Positions 30,375 to 39,293 of a stretch of 64,000 nucleotides of DNA are shown piece after piece. Where the stretch lies: the NCBI RefSeq assembly GCF_001922345.1, contig NZ_CP018811.1, forward strand, positions 2,976,001 to 3,040,000, written 5' to 3'. Position 1 is the first letter of the stretch. The number at the start of each line of letters is the position of its first letter. The notes below the pieces were generated by a model that did no database searches, was not told the DNA's origin, and saw only the letters and a program-made list of their open reading frames with translations. This DNA comes from Paraburkholderia sp. SOS3 (lineage in GTDB: Bacteria; Pseudomonadota; Gammaproteobacteria; Burkholderiales; Burkholderiaceae). The translations under genes and the position numbers were made by a program.

Positions 30375-30404
30375 GCCCGTATCCGCGCGATACGGGCTTT
30401 TTTT
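30375..30404 (+). terminator. Intrinsic terminator, plus strand
   Basis: GCCCGTATC (30375-30383) pairs perfectly with GATACGGGC (30389-30397) around CGCGC and is followed directly by seven T residues. It is the first terminator after the small secreted-protein gene. Confidence 0.9.
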
Positions 30405-30621
30405 GCGCGCGGCGAACGCGACGTATCTGCAGCCGGCAAGGATCGGCACACCTTCCCTCCCGCCGCCCGATGCAGCACCGCCGACGCATGTCGCCGCTCG
30501 CGCGCCATGCGCTTACGAACGACCCTTGCCGTTCGCGCAACCCCAACATCAAAAGTATCAGCTGAAAAAAACGCCTGAAACGGTCACCCCGGGCCGGAGT
30601 AATCCGGCCGGTCGGCTTCGT

Positions 30622-30924
30622 CTAGAGGGCCGCCGCCCGCGGCTCGGTCGCCACGTAGCTGGAGGTGCGCCGCGCGTCCCAGTCGAGCGCTCGCTCATCG
30701 CGCGCAAGCCGCGCGAATTCGGCACGACCTCGCTCGGTCAGCACCGCAATATCGACCGGCGCATGAAAGCCCGGCGCCGGCGCCACAGTACGCTGGCGCA
30801 CCGTATCCATCATGCCCAGCGAGCGTAGATATTCGAACACGCCCGGGCGCTTCGCCCATGGCACCTGGCGATATTGCACACGCCGCAATGCTTCGAGTAC
30901 CGCTTCATTGGAATAAGTGGTCAT
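30622..30924 (-). CDS. Small protein of unknown function
   Basis: 100 residues from an ATG at 30924 (MTTYSNEAVLEALRRVQYRQVPWAKRP). The pattern of amphipathic helices, with TVRQRT, DIAVLTERGRAEFARLAR and alternating charges, resembles a small winged-helix fold. No known DNA-binding family was recognised. There is no signal peptide. AAGAAGTGA just upstream is a plausible ribosome-binding site. Coding is likely from codon use. Confidence 0.65.
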   Translation of the reverse strand: MTTYSNEAVLEALRRVQYRQVPWAKRPGVFEYLRSLGMMDTVRQRTVAPAPGFHAPVDIAVLTERGRAEFARLARDERALDWDARRTSSYVATEPRAAAL

Positions 30925-31106
30925 CTCACTTCTTTCTTAAAGTGCAGCCATCGTATATGTCGCGCGACAGTGGCCTGCCAGACGGCTTACCGCGACGCCC
31001 ACGAAGCCTGCCGTGCCGCGCGCCCTGCGGCCGTGACACCGGCCGCGATTTATTTCATTCCGGCCCCCGTTGACCGGCATGATAACGTTCGCTGCGCGAT
31101 GAAAGA

Positions 31107-31925
31107 ATGCGGCGATGCAGCGTTTGTTTCGCTGCGATACCGAACGCGCAAATCTCGAGAACAGATGTTCCAGAACGATACGTTACCCCAATCAAATTGA
31201 TTCTATTCATTTTATTGGTGCTTTTTTTCGCAGCTTTTCTGCTGATACGGCGCGCGCGCCTCGCTGTCGCCTTGACGGCACTCGCCGTGTTCTGGCTCAT
31301 CGCCGCGGGGTGGCTCACCGCGCCGCTGCTGGCCAGTGCGCAAACCGTCGTCGCCAGCGGCAAAGATCTACCGCCCTCTGCATTTGCTGCCCGCACCGCG
31401 ATCGTCGTGCTCGGCGGCGGCACCGAATATGCGAAGAACGGTACGCTGATTCCGAAGCGCGATGCGACTGTCCGCATCGCCGTCAGCGCCGACCTCTACG
31501 CGCGCTGCAAGCGTACGGCTACCGTATGCGACGTGATCGTAAGCGGCGGCAATCCGCAACATCACGATGCAGCCGAAGCCGACACCTATCTGCCGTGGTT
31601 ACTGCGCGAGCATGTTCCGCGCGAGGACATCATTCTCGAGAACCGCAGCCTCACCACGTATCAGAATGCGCGCAACGTCGCTGCTATTTTGCCGCACGGA
31701 TATTACGAATCTTTGATCCTCGTGACGTCTGCGTACCAGATGCCCCGCGCGTTGCTCGATTTCCGCCGCTTCGGCATGACGCCGCTGCCCGTGGTGTCGG
31801 ACACACGGCACGCGCGGCGCGGCGTGTTGCCGCGTTACGAAAACCTGATCGGCGCCGAGATTGCGCTGCATGAGTTGATCGGGCTCGCACAGTTCTATGT
31901 TTATCGCGCGACCGGCTGGTTTTGA
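31107..31925 (+). CDS. YdcF/ElyC-family (DUF218) inner membrane protein
   Basis: 272 residues with the ATG at 31107. The start is uncertain: residues 1-30 are not family-like, and a TTG at 31197 directly before the first membrane helix is an alternative. Two hydrophobic helices (about 31-46 and 50-70) precede the DUF218 domain: AIVVLGGGTEYAKNG, VIVSGGNPQHHDAAEADTYLPWLL, ILENRSLTTYQNARN and LVTSAYQMPRALLDFRRFG. Related E. coli proteins (ElyC, SanA) affect envelope integrity, but the reaction of this family is not settled. The C-terminal LIGLAQFYVYRATGWF is typical. Confidence 0.88.
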   Translation: MRRCSVCFAAIPNAQISRTDVPERYVTPIKLILFILLVLFFAAFLLIRRARLAVALTALAVFWLIAAGWLTAPLLASAQTVVASGKDLPPSAFAARTAIVVLGGGTEYAKNGTLIPKRDATVRIAVSADLYARCKRTATVCDVIVSGGNPQHHDAAEADTYLPWLLREHVPREDIILENRSLTTYQNARNVAAILPHGYYESLILVTSAYQMPRALLDFRRFGMTPLPVVSDTRHARRGVLPRYENLIGAEIALHELIGLAQFYVYRATGWF

Positions 31926-32392
31926 TGCACGTCGAATGCTCATGTCGAGTTATCGTGCGCTGAGCAATTGCCTCGCTCTCCGATAGCGTCGCGCATCTGC
32001 ACGACGCACGGCGCGCTAAAGACAACGCATTATTTAGCGATCCGATACATCAGCGAATCGCAGCTTCCGTGAAACGCCCTCATGTTGCCAAAGCGTCGTC
32101 AATCGCAGAATGGTGCTTGTTTCGCAGCGTTGCGAGGGGACGCGATGCACGCGCGAATCGCTCATTTTTACCTCCACCGGCGCGCCCACACCCGGCGCGG
32201 CACGAAACATGCGGGCCGGCAGGCCGTATGGGCGGGGCGTTTGCCGCCATGCGGCGTGTACGTTACCAAATGTAACGGTCTGTGAAATCTGTTACTTCGC
32301 CACCGCTGGACCGGACATTGCTGGATAGAATGCATTGTCTTTCCCCTTGGACAGGCCATACTTGGGTCAATAACCACTCTCCGGAGGTAGCG
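31926..32392. other. 467-bp intergenic region with GTAAC dyads
   Basis: Contains a perfect CGTTAC/GTAACG dyad and an extra GTTAC half-site about 100-130 bp before the next gene. Nothing else was recognised. Confidence 0.45.
32261..32295. promoter_or_regulatory. CGTTAC-N5-GTAACG dyad with extra half-site
   Basis: CGTTAC (32261-32266) and GTAACG (32272-32277) are perfect inverted copies five bases apart, with another GTTAC at 32291-32295. The placement upstream of the 77-residue secreted protein gene suggests an operator; OmpR-type response regulators often bind GTAAC-like half-sites. The regulator is unknown. Confidence 0.45.
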
Positions 32393-32626
32393 ATGAAGAA
32401 AGTGTCCCTCGCAGTCCTGGTTTCCCTTTCGGCATTGACGGGCGCCGCGTACGCCCAGCAGGACGGTAGCGGCATCACGATGAGCACCGATCCGCAAAAA
32501 GCCGCTGAAATCGAGCAACATGCACAGGACGTGCAGGCCCGTCAGCAGCAGATGGAAAGCATGCCGGCGCAGCACCATCAGAAGGGAAAGACGCATCACA
32601 AGAAGCCGAAAATGGATTCTCAATAA
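32393..32626 (+). CDS. Small secreted protein of unknown function
   Basis: 77 residues with a strong ribosome-binding site (GGAGG, eight bases before the ATG) and a signal peptide (MKKVSLAVLVSLSALTGAAYAQ) cut after AYA. The mature 55 residues are highly polar (Gln, His, Lys, Asp), contain AAEIEQHAQDVQARQQQME as a likely helix, and end in a His/Lys-rich segment (HHQKGKTHHKK) that could bind metal or anionic surfaces. No family was recognised. Confidence 0.75.
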   Translation: MKKVSLAVLVSLSALTGAAYAQQDGSGITMSTDPQKAAEIEQHAQDVQARQQQMESMPAQHHQKGKTHHKKPKMDSQ

Positions 32627-32745
32627 GCGGTATGCGCATCGCGGCATAAAGCGCGCCCGCCGCCATGGCCGCTTCGCCGCTGTCTTACGCGGCCGTTGGG
32701 CGCCATAGATCGCGCGTCCGCAATCACGCGTTATGCGTAATGAAG

Positions 32746-32790
32746 AAAAAGGCCAAAGCCGTGGACCGCGGCTTTGGCCTTTCTCGTTTT
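32746..32790. terminator. Bidirectional intrinsic terminator
   Basis: AAAGGCCAAAGCC (32748-32760) pairs with GGCTTTGGCCTTT (32770-32782). On the plus strand TTTCTCGTTTTG follows, and on the minus strand a U5 run follows. It ends the transcript of the 77-residue secreted protein gene. Confidence 0.82.
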
Positions 32791-32947
32791 GACCGTCAGA
32801 TTGCGTGACGCGTTGTGGTGTATTGCCACGCTCATTTGCCCATGCCTTGCAGCGTAGCGGCAATGCAGCCGTATGCTAAAGTCGCGCACCGAATCCGATA
32901 CAACGGATAGACGATTCAACCACGCGCACCGAGGTGCGGAGGAAAGC

Positions 32948-33205
32948 ATGAGCAACATCCAGCTGGACATCGAATGGACTGAAGCCGCATCGCGCAAGAT
33001 CGAAAAACTGATGCCGCGCGGCAGTCAGGACGCGTATCTTGCCTTGCCGCCAGTCGAATGCCTGCCGATGGAAGGCGACGTGCTGTTCCTCGGCCCGCAA
33101 GGCAAGCAGCAACCGTTCATCGTGGCCGAGCGTCAGTATCACCACGAGGGCGACGCGGACTGGACGATCATTCTGATTCTCGACGTGCCGCAGGCGGCGC
33201 ACTGA
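32948..33205 (+). CDS. Small cytoplasmic protein of unknown function
   Basis: 85 residues, with GGAGGAAAGC directly before the ATG. The sequence (MSNIQLDIEWTEAASRKIEKL, GDVLFLGPQGKQQPFIVAERQYHH, WTIILILDVP) alternates beta strands, suggesting a small compact beta-rich fold. There is no signal peptide and no known motif. Codon use and the ribosome-binding site make it a real gene. Confidence 0.75.
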   Translation: MSNIQLDIEWTEAASRKIEKLMPRGSQDAYLALPPVECLPMEGDVLFLGPQGKQQPFIVAERQYHHEGDADWTIILILDVPQAAH

Positions 33206-33248
33206 TCGCCACGCAGCGAATGCGATGCGAGTGCGATCGCCGCATCCG

Positions 33249-33539
33249 TCACCTGATTTTCTTGAGCACGCGGATTTCCGCATGCTCGACCCAGTCGGCA
33301 ATCGCCTTCCGGTACGCCGCGATATGCGCGGACTGCGCGTGCGCGGCGAGCGCTTCCTCGCTTTCCCAACGCTCATAGAAAACAAAGCGACGCGGCTCGC
33401 GCAGATCGCGATGCAGGTCGTATTGCAATGCCCCCGCCTCGGCACGCGACGGCGCAACGATGCGTTCGAGCGCCTCGCGCAACTGCTCTTCAAAGCCCGC
33501 TTTCGCAACCGAGATTGCCACCACTGCGATTTCACTCAT
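33249..33539 (-). CDS. Antibiotic biosynthesis monooxygenase (ABM) domain protein
   Basis: 96 residues forming a single ABM ferredoxin-like fold: AVVAISVAKAGFEEQLREALERIV, EAGALQYDLHRDLREPRRFVFYERWESEEALAAHAQSAHI. YgiN-type proteins of this kind act as quinol monooxygenases or small dehydrogenase partners. The exact substrate cannot be read. It faces away from the EAL gene across a 357-bp divergent region. Confidence 0.88.
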   Translation of the reverse strand: MSEIAVVAISVAKAGFEEQLREALERIVAPSRAEAGALQYDLHRDLREPRRFVFYERWESEEALAAHAQSAHIAAYRKAIADWVEHAEIRVLKKIR

Positions 33540-33896
33540 TGCCGACCTCCGTGTTTCGTGCAAAATCGAAGAGCATACCCGCGAAGCCGAAATCTCGCCG
33601 GCCACGCTCGACCTGCGAACGCGAACTTCGTCCGGATGGACGTCGATTGTTCCCGGGGTCTGTGATAACCCGAACATTCGCGTAGCTTTCGAACTGCTAG
33701 ACTGCTTCGGGCAAGCTTGCGGGAAGCCTCACCTGGCCGTACACGTGGCTGCACATGGGGCCACACAAGGCTGGTGCGCCCGCACGCCGACCGGCGCGAT
33801 GCAACTGCCGCCGCCGAAGCTCGAGTCCCGTGCCGAAAGATTTCCGGCATCCAGATTTCACCACGCGCCGCACGCTGCATAGGACATTCTGACGCC
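33540..33896. promoter_or_regulatory. Divergent intergenic region between the ABM gene and the EAL gene
   Basis: 357 bp that must contain both promoters. No operator-like dyad or other element was recognised, and the reading frames crossing it are continuations of the flanking genes without family similarity. Confidence 0.45.
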
Positions 33897-35150
33897 ATGC
33901 CAAACGTCGACGATACGACGCTCACTGGCCTGTTGCAGCACATGGTGCTGGAAGAGACCGGCTGGGCCGCGCCATGGCGCACGATCACCTTGCGCAGCGT
34001 GTTCCAGCCCGTCGTATCGATCACCCACCAGCGCGTGGTCGGGTATGAAGCACTGCTGCGCGCGTTCGATCCCATCGGTCATCCGATCTCACCCGCCGTG
34101 CTTTTCTCCGGCACCCGCTCCACATCGGACGCGCGTGCGCTCGACCGGCTCGCACGATGTCTGCATGTCGCGAACTTCATGGAACAGCATATCGACAATG
34201 GCTGGCTCTTTCTGAACACGCGCCCGCAAGTGTTCGAAACGGGCTGGCCGCAACGTCCGTTCATCGACGAACTGTCGCAGCATTTCGGACTGCCGCAGGA
34301 ACGCATCGTGATCGAAGTGCTCGAGCAACCGGCCGACGACGAGTCCGCCGTCGCCAGCATGCTGGCTGCTTCGCAACCGCGCGACTTCCTGATCGCTATC
34401 GACGATTTCGGCACGGGCTTTTCGAACTTCGATCGCGTGTGGCGCTTCCGCCCCGACATCGTGAAGCTCGATCGCTCGCTCGTCGCGCGTGCCGGGCGGC
34501 GCGAAAGCGACAACGCGCTCATCAATCATCTGATCACGATGCTGCATCAATCGGGCACGATGGTGCTCGCCGAAGGCGTCGAAACCGAAGACGAACTGAT
34601 GACGCTGATGCAGGCCGACGTCGATTTCGTGCAGGGCTTCTGGTTCGGCCAACCGAAGCCGCTGATCGAGGCCGCCAACGCGCGCATACCCGAACTGGTC
34701 GATCAGATGTGGCAACGGTTTAACGAATACGAGCGCACGCACACGCGTTATCAGCGCCCGGAATTCGAAGGCTTCACCGAAGCCGTGCTGAACGGCGCAC
34801 AGATCTTTGCGGCGACCGGCGACCTGTGCCTCGCCGCACAGCCGGTGTTCAGGATTGCCGATGCGCGCCGCGTGTTCGTGCTCAACGAGCACGGCGAGCA
34901 GACGCAGCCCTCGATCGCCGCGGCCGATGCGCCACCGCCCTCGCCGCGACTTGCACCGCTCTTTCCCGACACGCGCAACAACTGGTCGCGGCGCGCGTAT
35001 TTCAAACATGCGCTGGCCGCGCCCGGACGCGTTGCGATGATGGGGCCGCACTGTTCGCTTACCGATGGCGAAGACTGCTATACCGCTGCTGTAGCCGTAC
35101 CGCGCGACGGCGAACTCCATGTGTTCTGCGTCGATTTTCTGCCGCACTGA
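33897..35150 (+). CDS. EAL-domain cyclic di-GMP phosphodiesterase
   Basis: 417 residues from the ATG at 33897. The EAL domain spans about residues 30-270. The metal and catalytic residues expected for an active enzyme are visible: EAL at 51-53 in GYEALLR, LNTRP, VIEVLE, IDDFGTG, VKLDRS, EGVETE and QGFWF. The protein starts almost directly with EAL and has no membrane segment. The C-terminal 140 residues (FNEYERTHTRYQRPEF to the end) resemble no domain I know and may sense a signal. It would hydrolyse c-di-GMP to pGpG. The opposing GGDEF protein lies 14 kb away. Confidence 0.92.
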   Translation: MPNVDDTTLTGLLQHMVLEETGWAAPWRTITLRSVFQPVVSITHQRVVGYEALLRAFDPIGHPISPAVLFSGTRSTSDARALDRLARCLHVANFMEQHIDNGWLFLNTRPQVFETGWPQRPFIDELSQHFGLPQERIVIEVLEQPADDESAVASMLAASQPRDFLIAIDDFGTGFSNFDRVWRFRPDIVKLDRSLVARAGRRESDNALINHLITMLHQSGTMVLAEGVETEDELMTLMQADVDFVQGFWFGQPKPLIEAANARIPELVDQMWQRFNEYERTHTRYQRPEFEGFTEAVLNGAQIFAATGDLCLAAQPVFRIADARRVFVLNEHGEQTQPSIAAADAPPPSPRLAPLFPDTRNNWSRRAYFKHALAAPGRVAMMGPHCSLTDGEDCYTAAVAVPRDGELHVFCVDFLPH

Positions 35151-35209
35151 CGCACGACGCCGGTTCTCTCATTCGAGTGTTGGCCGCTCGCTGCGCCGCT
35201 TCGCGTCGA

Positions 35210-35617
35210 TCATTCGTCGCTGATTCTGCGCCGTCCCGATTTGACATCGCCACGGCGCGATTTGCTCTCGAGCCGGCGCTGTTGCGACGCGCGTGTCGGA
35301 CGCGTGGCGACACGCGCCTTACGGTTCACGCTGACGCTTGCAATCAATTCGTCGAGCCGCGCGAGCGCCGCGGCGCGGTTCATTTCCTGCGTGCGGTACT
35401 CCTGCGCCTTGATGACGACCACGCCGTCGCGCGTAATCCGGTTATCGGACAGCGCGAGCAGGCGCATCTTCAGCACCTCGGGCAAAGACGAAGCGCGCAC
35501 GTCGAAGCGCAGATGAATCGCGCTCGACACCTTGTTGACGTTCTGGCCGCCCGCACCTTGCGCGCGCACCGCCGTCAACTCGATCTCACCGGGCGGAATG
35601 TCGTAACGATAGGTCAT
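35210..35617 (-). CDS. arfB: Alternative ribosome-rescue factor / peptidyl-tRNA hydrolase ArfB (YaeJ)
   Basis: 135 residues from the ATG at 35617 ([29 protein letters not shown]). The GGQ catalytic tripeptide is at 23-25. The C-terminus is very basic (Arg/Lys-rich from about residue 100), as needed to enter the empty mRNA channel of stalled ribosomes. It releases nascent chains from non-stop complexes independently of tmRNA. Confidence 0.93.
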   Translation of the reverse strand: MTYRYDIPPGEIELTAVRAQGAGGQNVNKVSSAIHLRFDVRASSLPEVLKMRLLALSDNRITRDGVVVIKAQEYRTQEMNRAAALARLDELIASVSVNRKARVATRPTRASQQRRLESKSRRGDVKSGRRRISDE

Positions 35618-35766
35618 GATCGGCCACAGCATAGCAAACACATCCGGTGCGCTGAAACCTGGCCGAACGGACGAGGTCAGAACGCAGACGAAATCAGTTA
35701 GACTCGCCTGCAGTTTTTGCCACGCTTCATCCCAACATTCACTACGCAAGCGGCCCGGTCAATTCG

Positions 35767-38328
35767 ATGCGCTATTCGGTCGAGATCAAGAAATTTCTAT
35801 ACAGCCAGTATTTTTACGGCGGCCTGCGCATCGCGGTCGGTGTGTCTTTGCCGGCGGTGTTGTGTTTGACGGTATTTCACGATCGCGAGCTCGGCTTCAC
35901 GATCGCGACCGGCGCGCTCGGCGCATGTGCGGTCGATATGCCCGGCCCGCTCAAGTACAAGCACAACGAAATGCTCGCGTGCAGCGTCATCGGCTTTCTG
36001 TCGGCGCTCGCAACGGGCCTCGCCACCGTCAACGCGCTCGCGCTGTGGTGCACCGTCGTGCCGCTCACGTTCGTGCTGTCGCTGATCGTCGTGTACGGCA
36101 ACCGCTGGCCGCAGATCAGCTTCGCCACGCTGTTCATGATGACGATGACGCTCGAAGAGCACTTCACGCCGCTGCAGGCGCTCATCAATGCATCGTGGAT
36201 CCTGCTCGGCGGCCTCTGGTACACCTACTGGTCGACGCTCGTGAGCCGCTGGATGGTGCACCGGATCGAGCAGCAGGCGCTGGCCGAAAGCGTGTTCGCA
36301 TGCGCGGACTATCTGCTCGCGCGCGCCGACTTCTACGATCTCGACAACGACGTCGACGAGTGCTACCGCAATCTCGTCGCCAAGCAGATCGCGGCGGTCG
36401 AGCGCCAGGATGCCGCGCGCGACATCGTGCTGCGCAACCTGGCGAAATTAAAAAGCGGCCATCTCGAACCGGCGCGCGTCACGCTCTTCAACCTGTTCAT
36501 CAATACGGTCGATCTGCATGAACTCTTTGTCGGTGCGCATACCGACTACCCGCTTGTGCGCACGACCTTCGGTGGCTCGGACGTGCTCGTTTTCTACCGC
36601 GATCTGATTCGCAAGGCGGCGGCCGATCTCGAGGATATCGGCCTCGCCGTACTGCAGGACCGCCCGCCGCGCGGGCGCATCAATATGAAAGCGGAACTGC
36701 GTGCGATCGAATTCGAGCTCGATCAATTGCGCAAGCACGGCCTGCCGGCCAAAAACCCGGAAGCCTATGCGGCGGTGTCCGCCTCGTTCAGACGCCTGTG
36801 GAGCGCGACGCGGCTCATCGACAGGATGCGTCGCAGTCTTGCGAACGAAACGTCGACGACCGAAACCGAACTCAGAATCGACCAGGCGCTCGCCCGATTC
36901 GTCTCAAGCCGGCGCGTGCCCTTTCGGCAGATCTTCTCGAACCTGACGATGGCATCGCCGAGCTTTCGCCACGCGCTGCGCGTGACGATCGCCGTCGCGA
37001 TCGGCTTCTGGCTCGGGCGGCTACTGCCGCTCACCAACGCATACTGGATCGTGATGACGGTCATCATCATCCTCAAGCCCGGCTATTCGCTGACCAAGCA
37101 GCGCAACGGGCAGCGTATCGTCGGAACGGCGATCGGCTGCGCGGCGAGTATCGCGCTGATGATGTTCGTGAAGGAGCCGCATATCTTGCTCGTCGCGATG
37201 TTCGCATCGATGGTGATGAGCTACAGCCTGCTGCTTTTCAACTATGCGGCGAGTGTCGTGTTTACGTCTTCTTACGTGCTGCTGATGTTCCATCTGCTCG
37301 CACCGGGCAGCATGCGAATCATCGGCGAGCGGGCGATCGACACCGTCGTCGGCTGCGCGATCGCCATCGCTGCGAGCCATCTGTTCCCATACTGGGAATA
37401 CCGGCTGATGGGCAAGCTCGTCAACAGCATGATCGCGGCGACGCGCCAGTATCTCGAGGCGAGTTGGTGGTGGAGCGGCAAGCCCGCGCTCGCAGTCGCG
37501 CCGGCCGCGGTAACCGAAGCCGGTGCGCGCGCGCCGGGCGCCGCTGTCGCGCGTCAGGACGCTCGCGTCGAGGTCGCCGTCGGCGGCGCGGCGCGGTCGG
37601 CCAGCGGCAGCGACCCGCACACCGCATTGGACACGAGCCGTGTCGAACCGCAGAACCGGATCGACCGGAAGGACGAGCTGACCGCGACACTCGCGGCCGC
37701 GACCGCCAATGCCATTCCCGCGGACGACGCGCCACCGCCCGTTCCCGCGTCAGCGCCGGGTTCACCCCCGGCGTCCGCTTCGAACGCGCGCGGCGCAGCG
37801 CCTGCATCGGGCGCCTCCGCCGCGGCCAGCGCGCTCGATCGCGACTATCGCTACCGTCTTGCGCGCAAGAACGTGCACGTCGCCTTCGCCAACCTCGGCC
37901 AGGCATTCCAGCGCATGATGCTCGAGCCGAAGTCCGCGCAGAAGTTCGTGCCCGAGTTAAACAACCTACTCGTACGCAGCCATGTGCTGGCGTCGGAAAT
38001 CTCGGCCGCGGCGCCGCTGTTGCGCACCATCATCCAGGTCGACCGGAAGTCTCAGCAGCCGCTGCAGCGGGCGTTGAGCGTCGTGCGGGAAAATCTCGAA
38101 CAGGCGGAAGCAGGCAACGCGCCGCCCACCAATCAGACCGACGTCGTCAGGCAGTTGACGCGCGAACTCGACTCGATGGTGATCGAAGCGGAAAAGGCGC
38201 CCGACAGTGCGGGCAAGGCCGAAGCGGTCAGTGAACTGAAACTGCTCGCGCACCAGTGCAAGCAGATGCTCGCGGCATCGTTTCTGATCCGCAAGGATGC
38301 GAGCGTGATCCGCCTGCCGGAGAATTGA
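35767..38328 (+). CDS. FUSC-family (YccS/AaeB-like) inner membrane transporter
   Basis: 853 residues. An N-terminal membrane block of about six helices (residues 15-170) is followed by a soluble alpha-helical region, then a second membrane block (about 395-545; NAYWIVMTVIIILKPGYSLTKQRNGQR is the FUSC signature). An insertion of about 120 residues rich in Ala, Pro, Ser and Asp (about 570-690) separates this from the C-terminal helical domain. Homologues such as AaeB and YccS are proposed exporters of aromatic acids. No adaptor gene lies alongside. Its start is 149 bp from the divergent arfB start. Confidence 0.9.
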   Translation: MRYSVEIKKFLYSQYFYGGLRIAVGVSLPAVLCLTVFHDRELGFTIATGALGACAVDMPGPLKYKHNEMLACSVIGFLSALATGLATVNALALWCTVVPLTFVLSLIVVYGNRWPQISFATLFMMTMTLEEHFTPLQALINASWILLGGLWYTYWSTLVSRWMVHRIEQQALAESVFACADYLLARADFYDLDNDVDECYRNLVAKQIAAVERQDAARDIVLRNLAKLKSGHLEPARVTLFNLFINTVDLHELFVGAHTDYPLVRTTFGGSDVLVFYRDLIRKAAADLEDIGLAVLQDRPPRGRINMKAELRAIEFELDQLRKHGLPAKNPEAYAAVSASFRRLWSATRLIDRMRRSLANETSTTETELRIDQALARFVSSRRVPFRQIFSNLTMASPSFRHALRVTIAVAIGFWLGRLLPLTNAYWIVMTVIIILKPGYSLTKQRNGQRIVGTAIGCAASIALMMFVKEPHILLVAMFASMVMSYSLLLFNYAASVVFTSSYVLLMFHLLAPGSMRIIGERAIDTVVGCAIAIAASHLFPYWEYRLMGKLVNSMIAATRQYLEASWWWSGKPALAVAPAAVTEAGARAPGAAVARQDARVEVAVGGAARSASGSDPHTALDTSRVEPQNRIDRKDELTATLAAATANAIPADDAPPPVPASAPGSPPASASNARGAAPASGASAAASALDRDYRYRLARKNVHVAFANLGQAFQRMMLEPKSAQKFVPELNNLLVRSHVLASEISAAAPLLRTIIQVDRKSQQPLQRALSVVRENLEQAEAGNAPPTNQTDVVRQLTRELDSMVIEAEKAPDSAGKAEAVSELKLLAHQCKQMLAASFLIRKDASVIRLPEN

Positions 38329-38372
38329 TTCGAAACCTGCTTACGCGCAGCTCGATCGGGAGTCATGCTGCG

Positions 38373-38591
38373 TCACTGCGCCGCACTGCCCGAAGCTGCC
38401 GTTGTGGCGGAAGCGCCCGCTTCGGCCGTACTCGAGGCAGCACTCGATGTCGCATCGGGTGGGTTCTCGCGCTCGAACTCACGCTTCTCGGTGATCGCGT
38501 TGTACAGCACGGTCGCGATCACCAGTCCCACCACGACTACGATCAGCACGGCAACACGGGTGGTCGGGTTTTTCTTGCGCGGTTCGTTCAT
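38373..38591 (-). CDS. Small single-pass membrane protein
   Basis: 72 residues: a basic cytoplasmic N-terminus (MNEPRKKNPTTR), one transmembrane helix (VAVLIVVVVGLVIATVLY, about 13-30), then a charged stretch and an Ala/Ser/Thr-rich tail. It is downstream of the Lrp gene on the same strand, separated by 192 bp that include a 14-bp repeat. No function can be assigned. Confidence 0.7.
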   Translation of the reverse strand: MNEPRKKNPTTRVAVLIVVVVGLVIATVLYNAITEKREFERENPPDATSSAASSTAEAGASATTAASGSAAQ

Positions 38592-38686
38592 CTCATGCCC
38601 TGCGTGCGGTTGATCGACAAAGCGGGCATTCTACGCCGCCGCGCCTTGCGGGTGCCTTGCAGTACGGGCGCGAATTCAGCCGATCA

Positions 38687-38741
38687 CATGCAGCCAACCG
38701 CACGCAGCCAGCCGCATGAAGCCAACCGCATGCGCCAGGCG
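38687..38741. repeat. 14-bp degenerate tandem repeat
   Basis: CATGCAGCCAACCG, CACGCAGCCAGCCG and CATGAAGCCAACCG are contiguous 14-bp units, followed by a decaying fourth (CATGCGCCAGGCG). Confidence 0.75.
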
Positions 38742-38783
38742 CCGACATCGGCACCGCGCTTCAGGCAGCCCTTGAACGCGGCA

Positions 38784-39260
38784 TCAACCATTGGACGCCG
38801 TAACCTGCGGCCTCACCGGCAACGCCGTCGAATACTTGATCTGCTCCATCGCAAAACTCGAACTCACGTCATAGAGCGGCACCGATCGGATCAGTTGCTT
38901 GTACACGCGGTCGTAGTCGTCGATATCGGAGACGACCACACGCAGCAGATAGTCGGTTTCGCCGCTCATGCGGTACACCTCGACCACTTCAGGAATATCC
39001 CTCACCGAACGCGTGAACGTCTGCGCCCATTCCTCGGTGTGCTGATTCGTGCGCACCGCGACGAATACCGTCGTCCCGACACCGAGCTTGCGCGGATCGC
39101 ACAGCGCGACCTGCGCGCGAATCACGCCCGCTTCCTTGAGCCGCTGCACGCGCTTCCAGCACGGCGTCTGCGACAGGTTTACGCGCTGCGCCAGTTCGGC
39201 GATCGGCATGGTCGCGTCCTCCTGCAGCAACTCGAGCAGTTTTCTATCAATGATATCCAT
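38784..39260 (-). CDS. Lrp/AsnC-family transcriptional regulator
   Basis: 158 residues, typical length. The N-terminal helix-turn-helix (MDIIDRKLLELLQEDATMPIAELAQRVNLSQTPCWKRVQRL) is followed by an RAM ligand-binding domain (VFVAVRTNQHTEEW, VVEVYRMSGETDYLLRVVVSDIDDYDRV). It is divergent from a thiol dioxygenase gene, with a 15-bp Lrp-like box between them, so it probably controls that gene in response to a sulfur amino acid. This last step is inference. Confidence 0.94.
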   Translation of the reverse strand: MDIIDRKLLELLQEDATMPIAELAQRVNLSQTPCWKRVQRLKEAGVIRAQVALCDPRKLGVGTTVFVAVRTNQHTEEWAQTFTRSVRDIPEVVEVYRMSGETDYLLRVVVSDIDDYDRVYKQLIRSVPLYDVSSSFAMEQIKYSTALPVRPQVTASNG

Positions 39261-39293
39261 GGGTTGGGGCTGGTTTTAATTTTGGCTTACAGA

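Larger units (their letters stand above)
30219..30621. other. 403-bp gap with tandem repeat and terminator
   Basis: It holds an 11-bp repeat (30240-30281), a plus-strand intrinsic terminator (30375-30404), and a small GGCCGGA/TCCGGCC stem (30592-30609) just beyond the stop of the minus-strand gene at 30622. No protein gene was recognised. Confidence 0.5.

Noticed and set aside
29641..30828. A 395-residue plus-strand frame over 29.6-30.8 kb
   Set aside because: It crosses the repeat arrays, the terminator and the better-supported small genes, and its translation is Arg/Pro-rich without domains.
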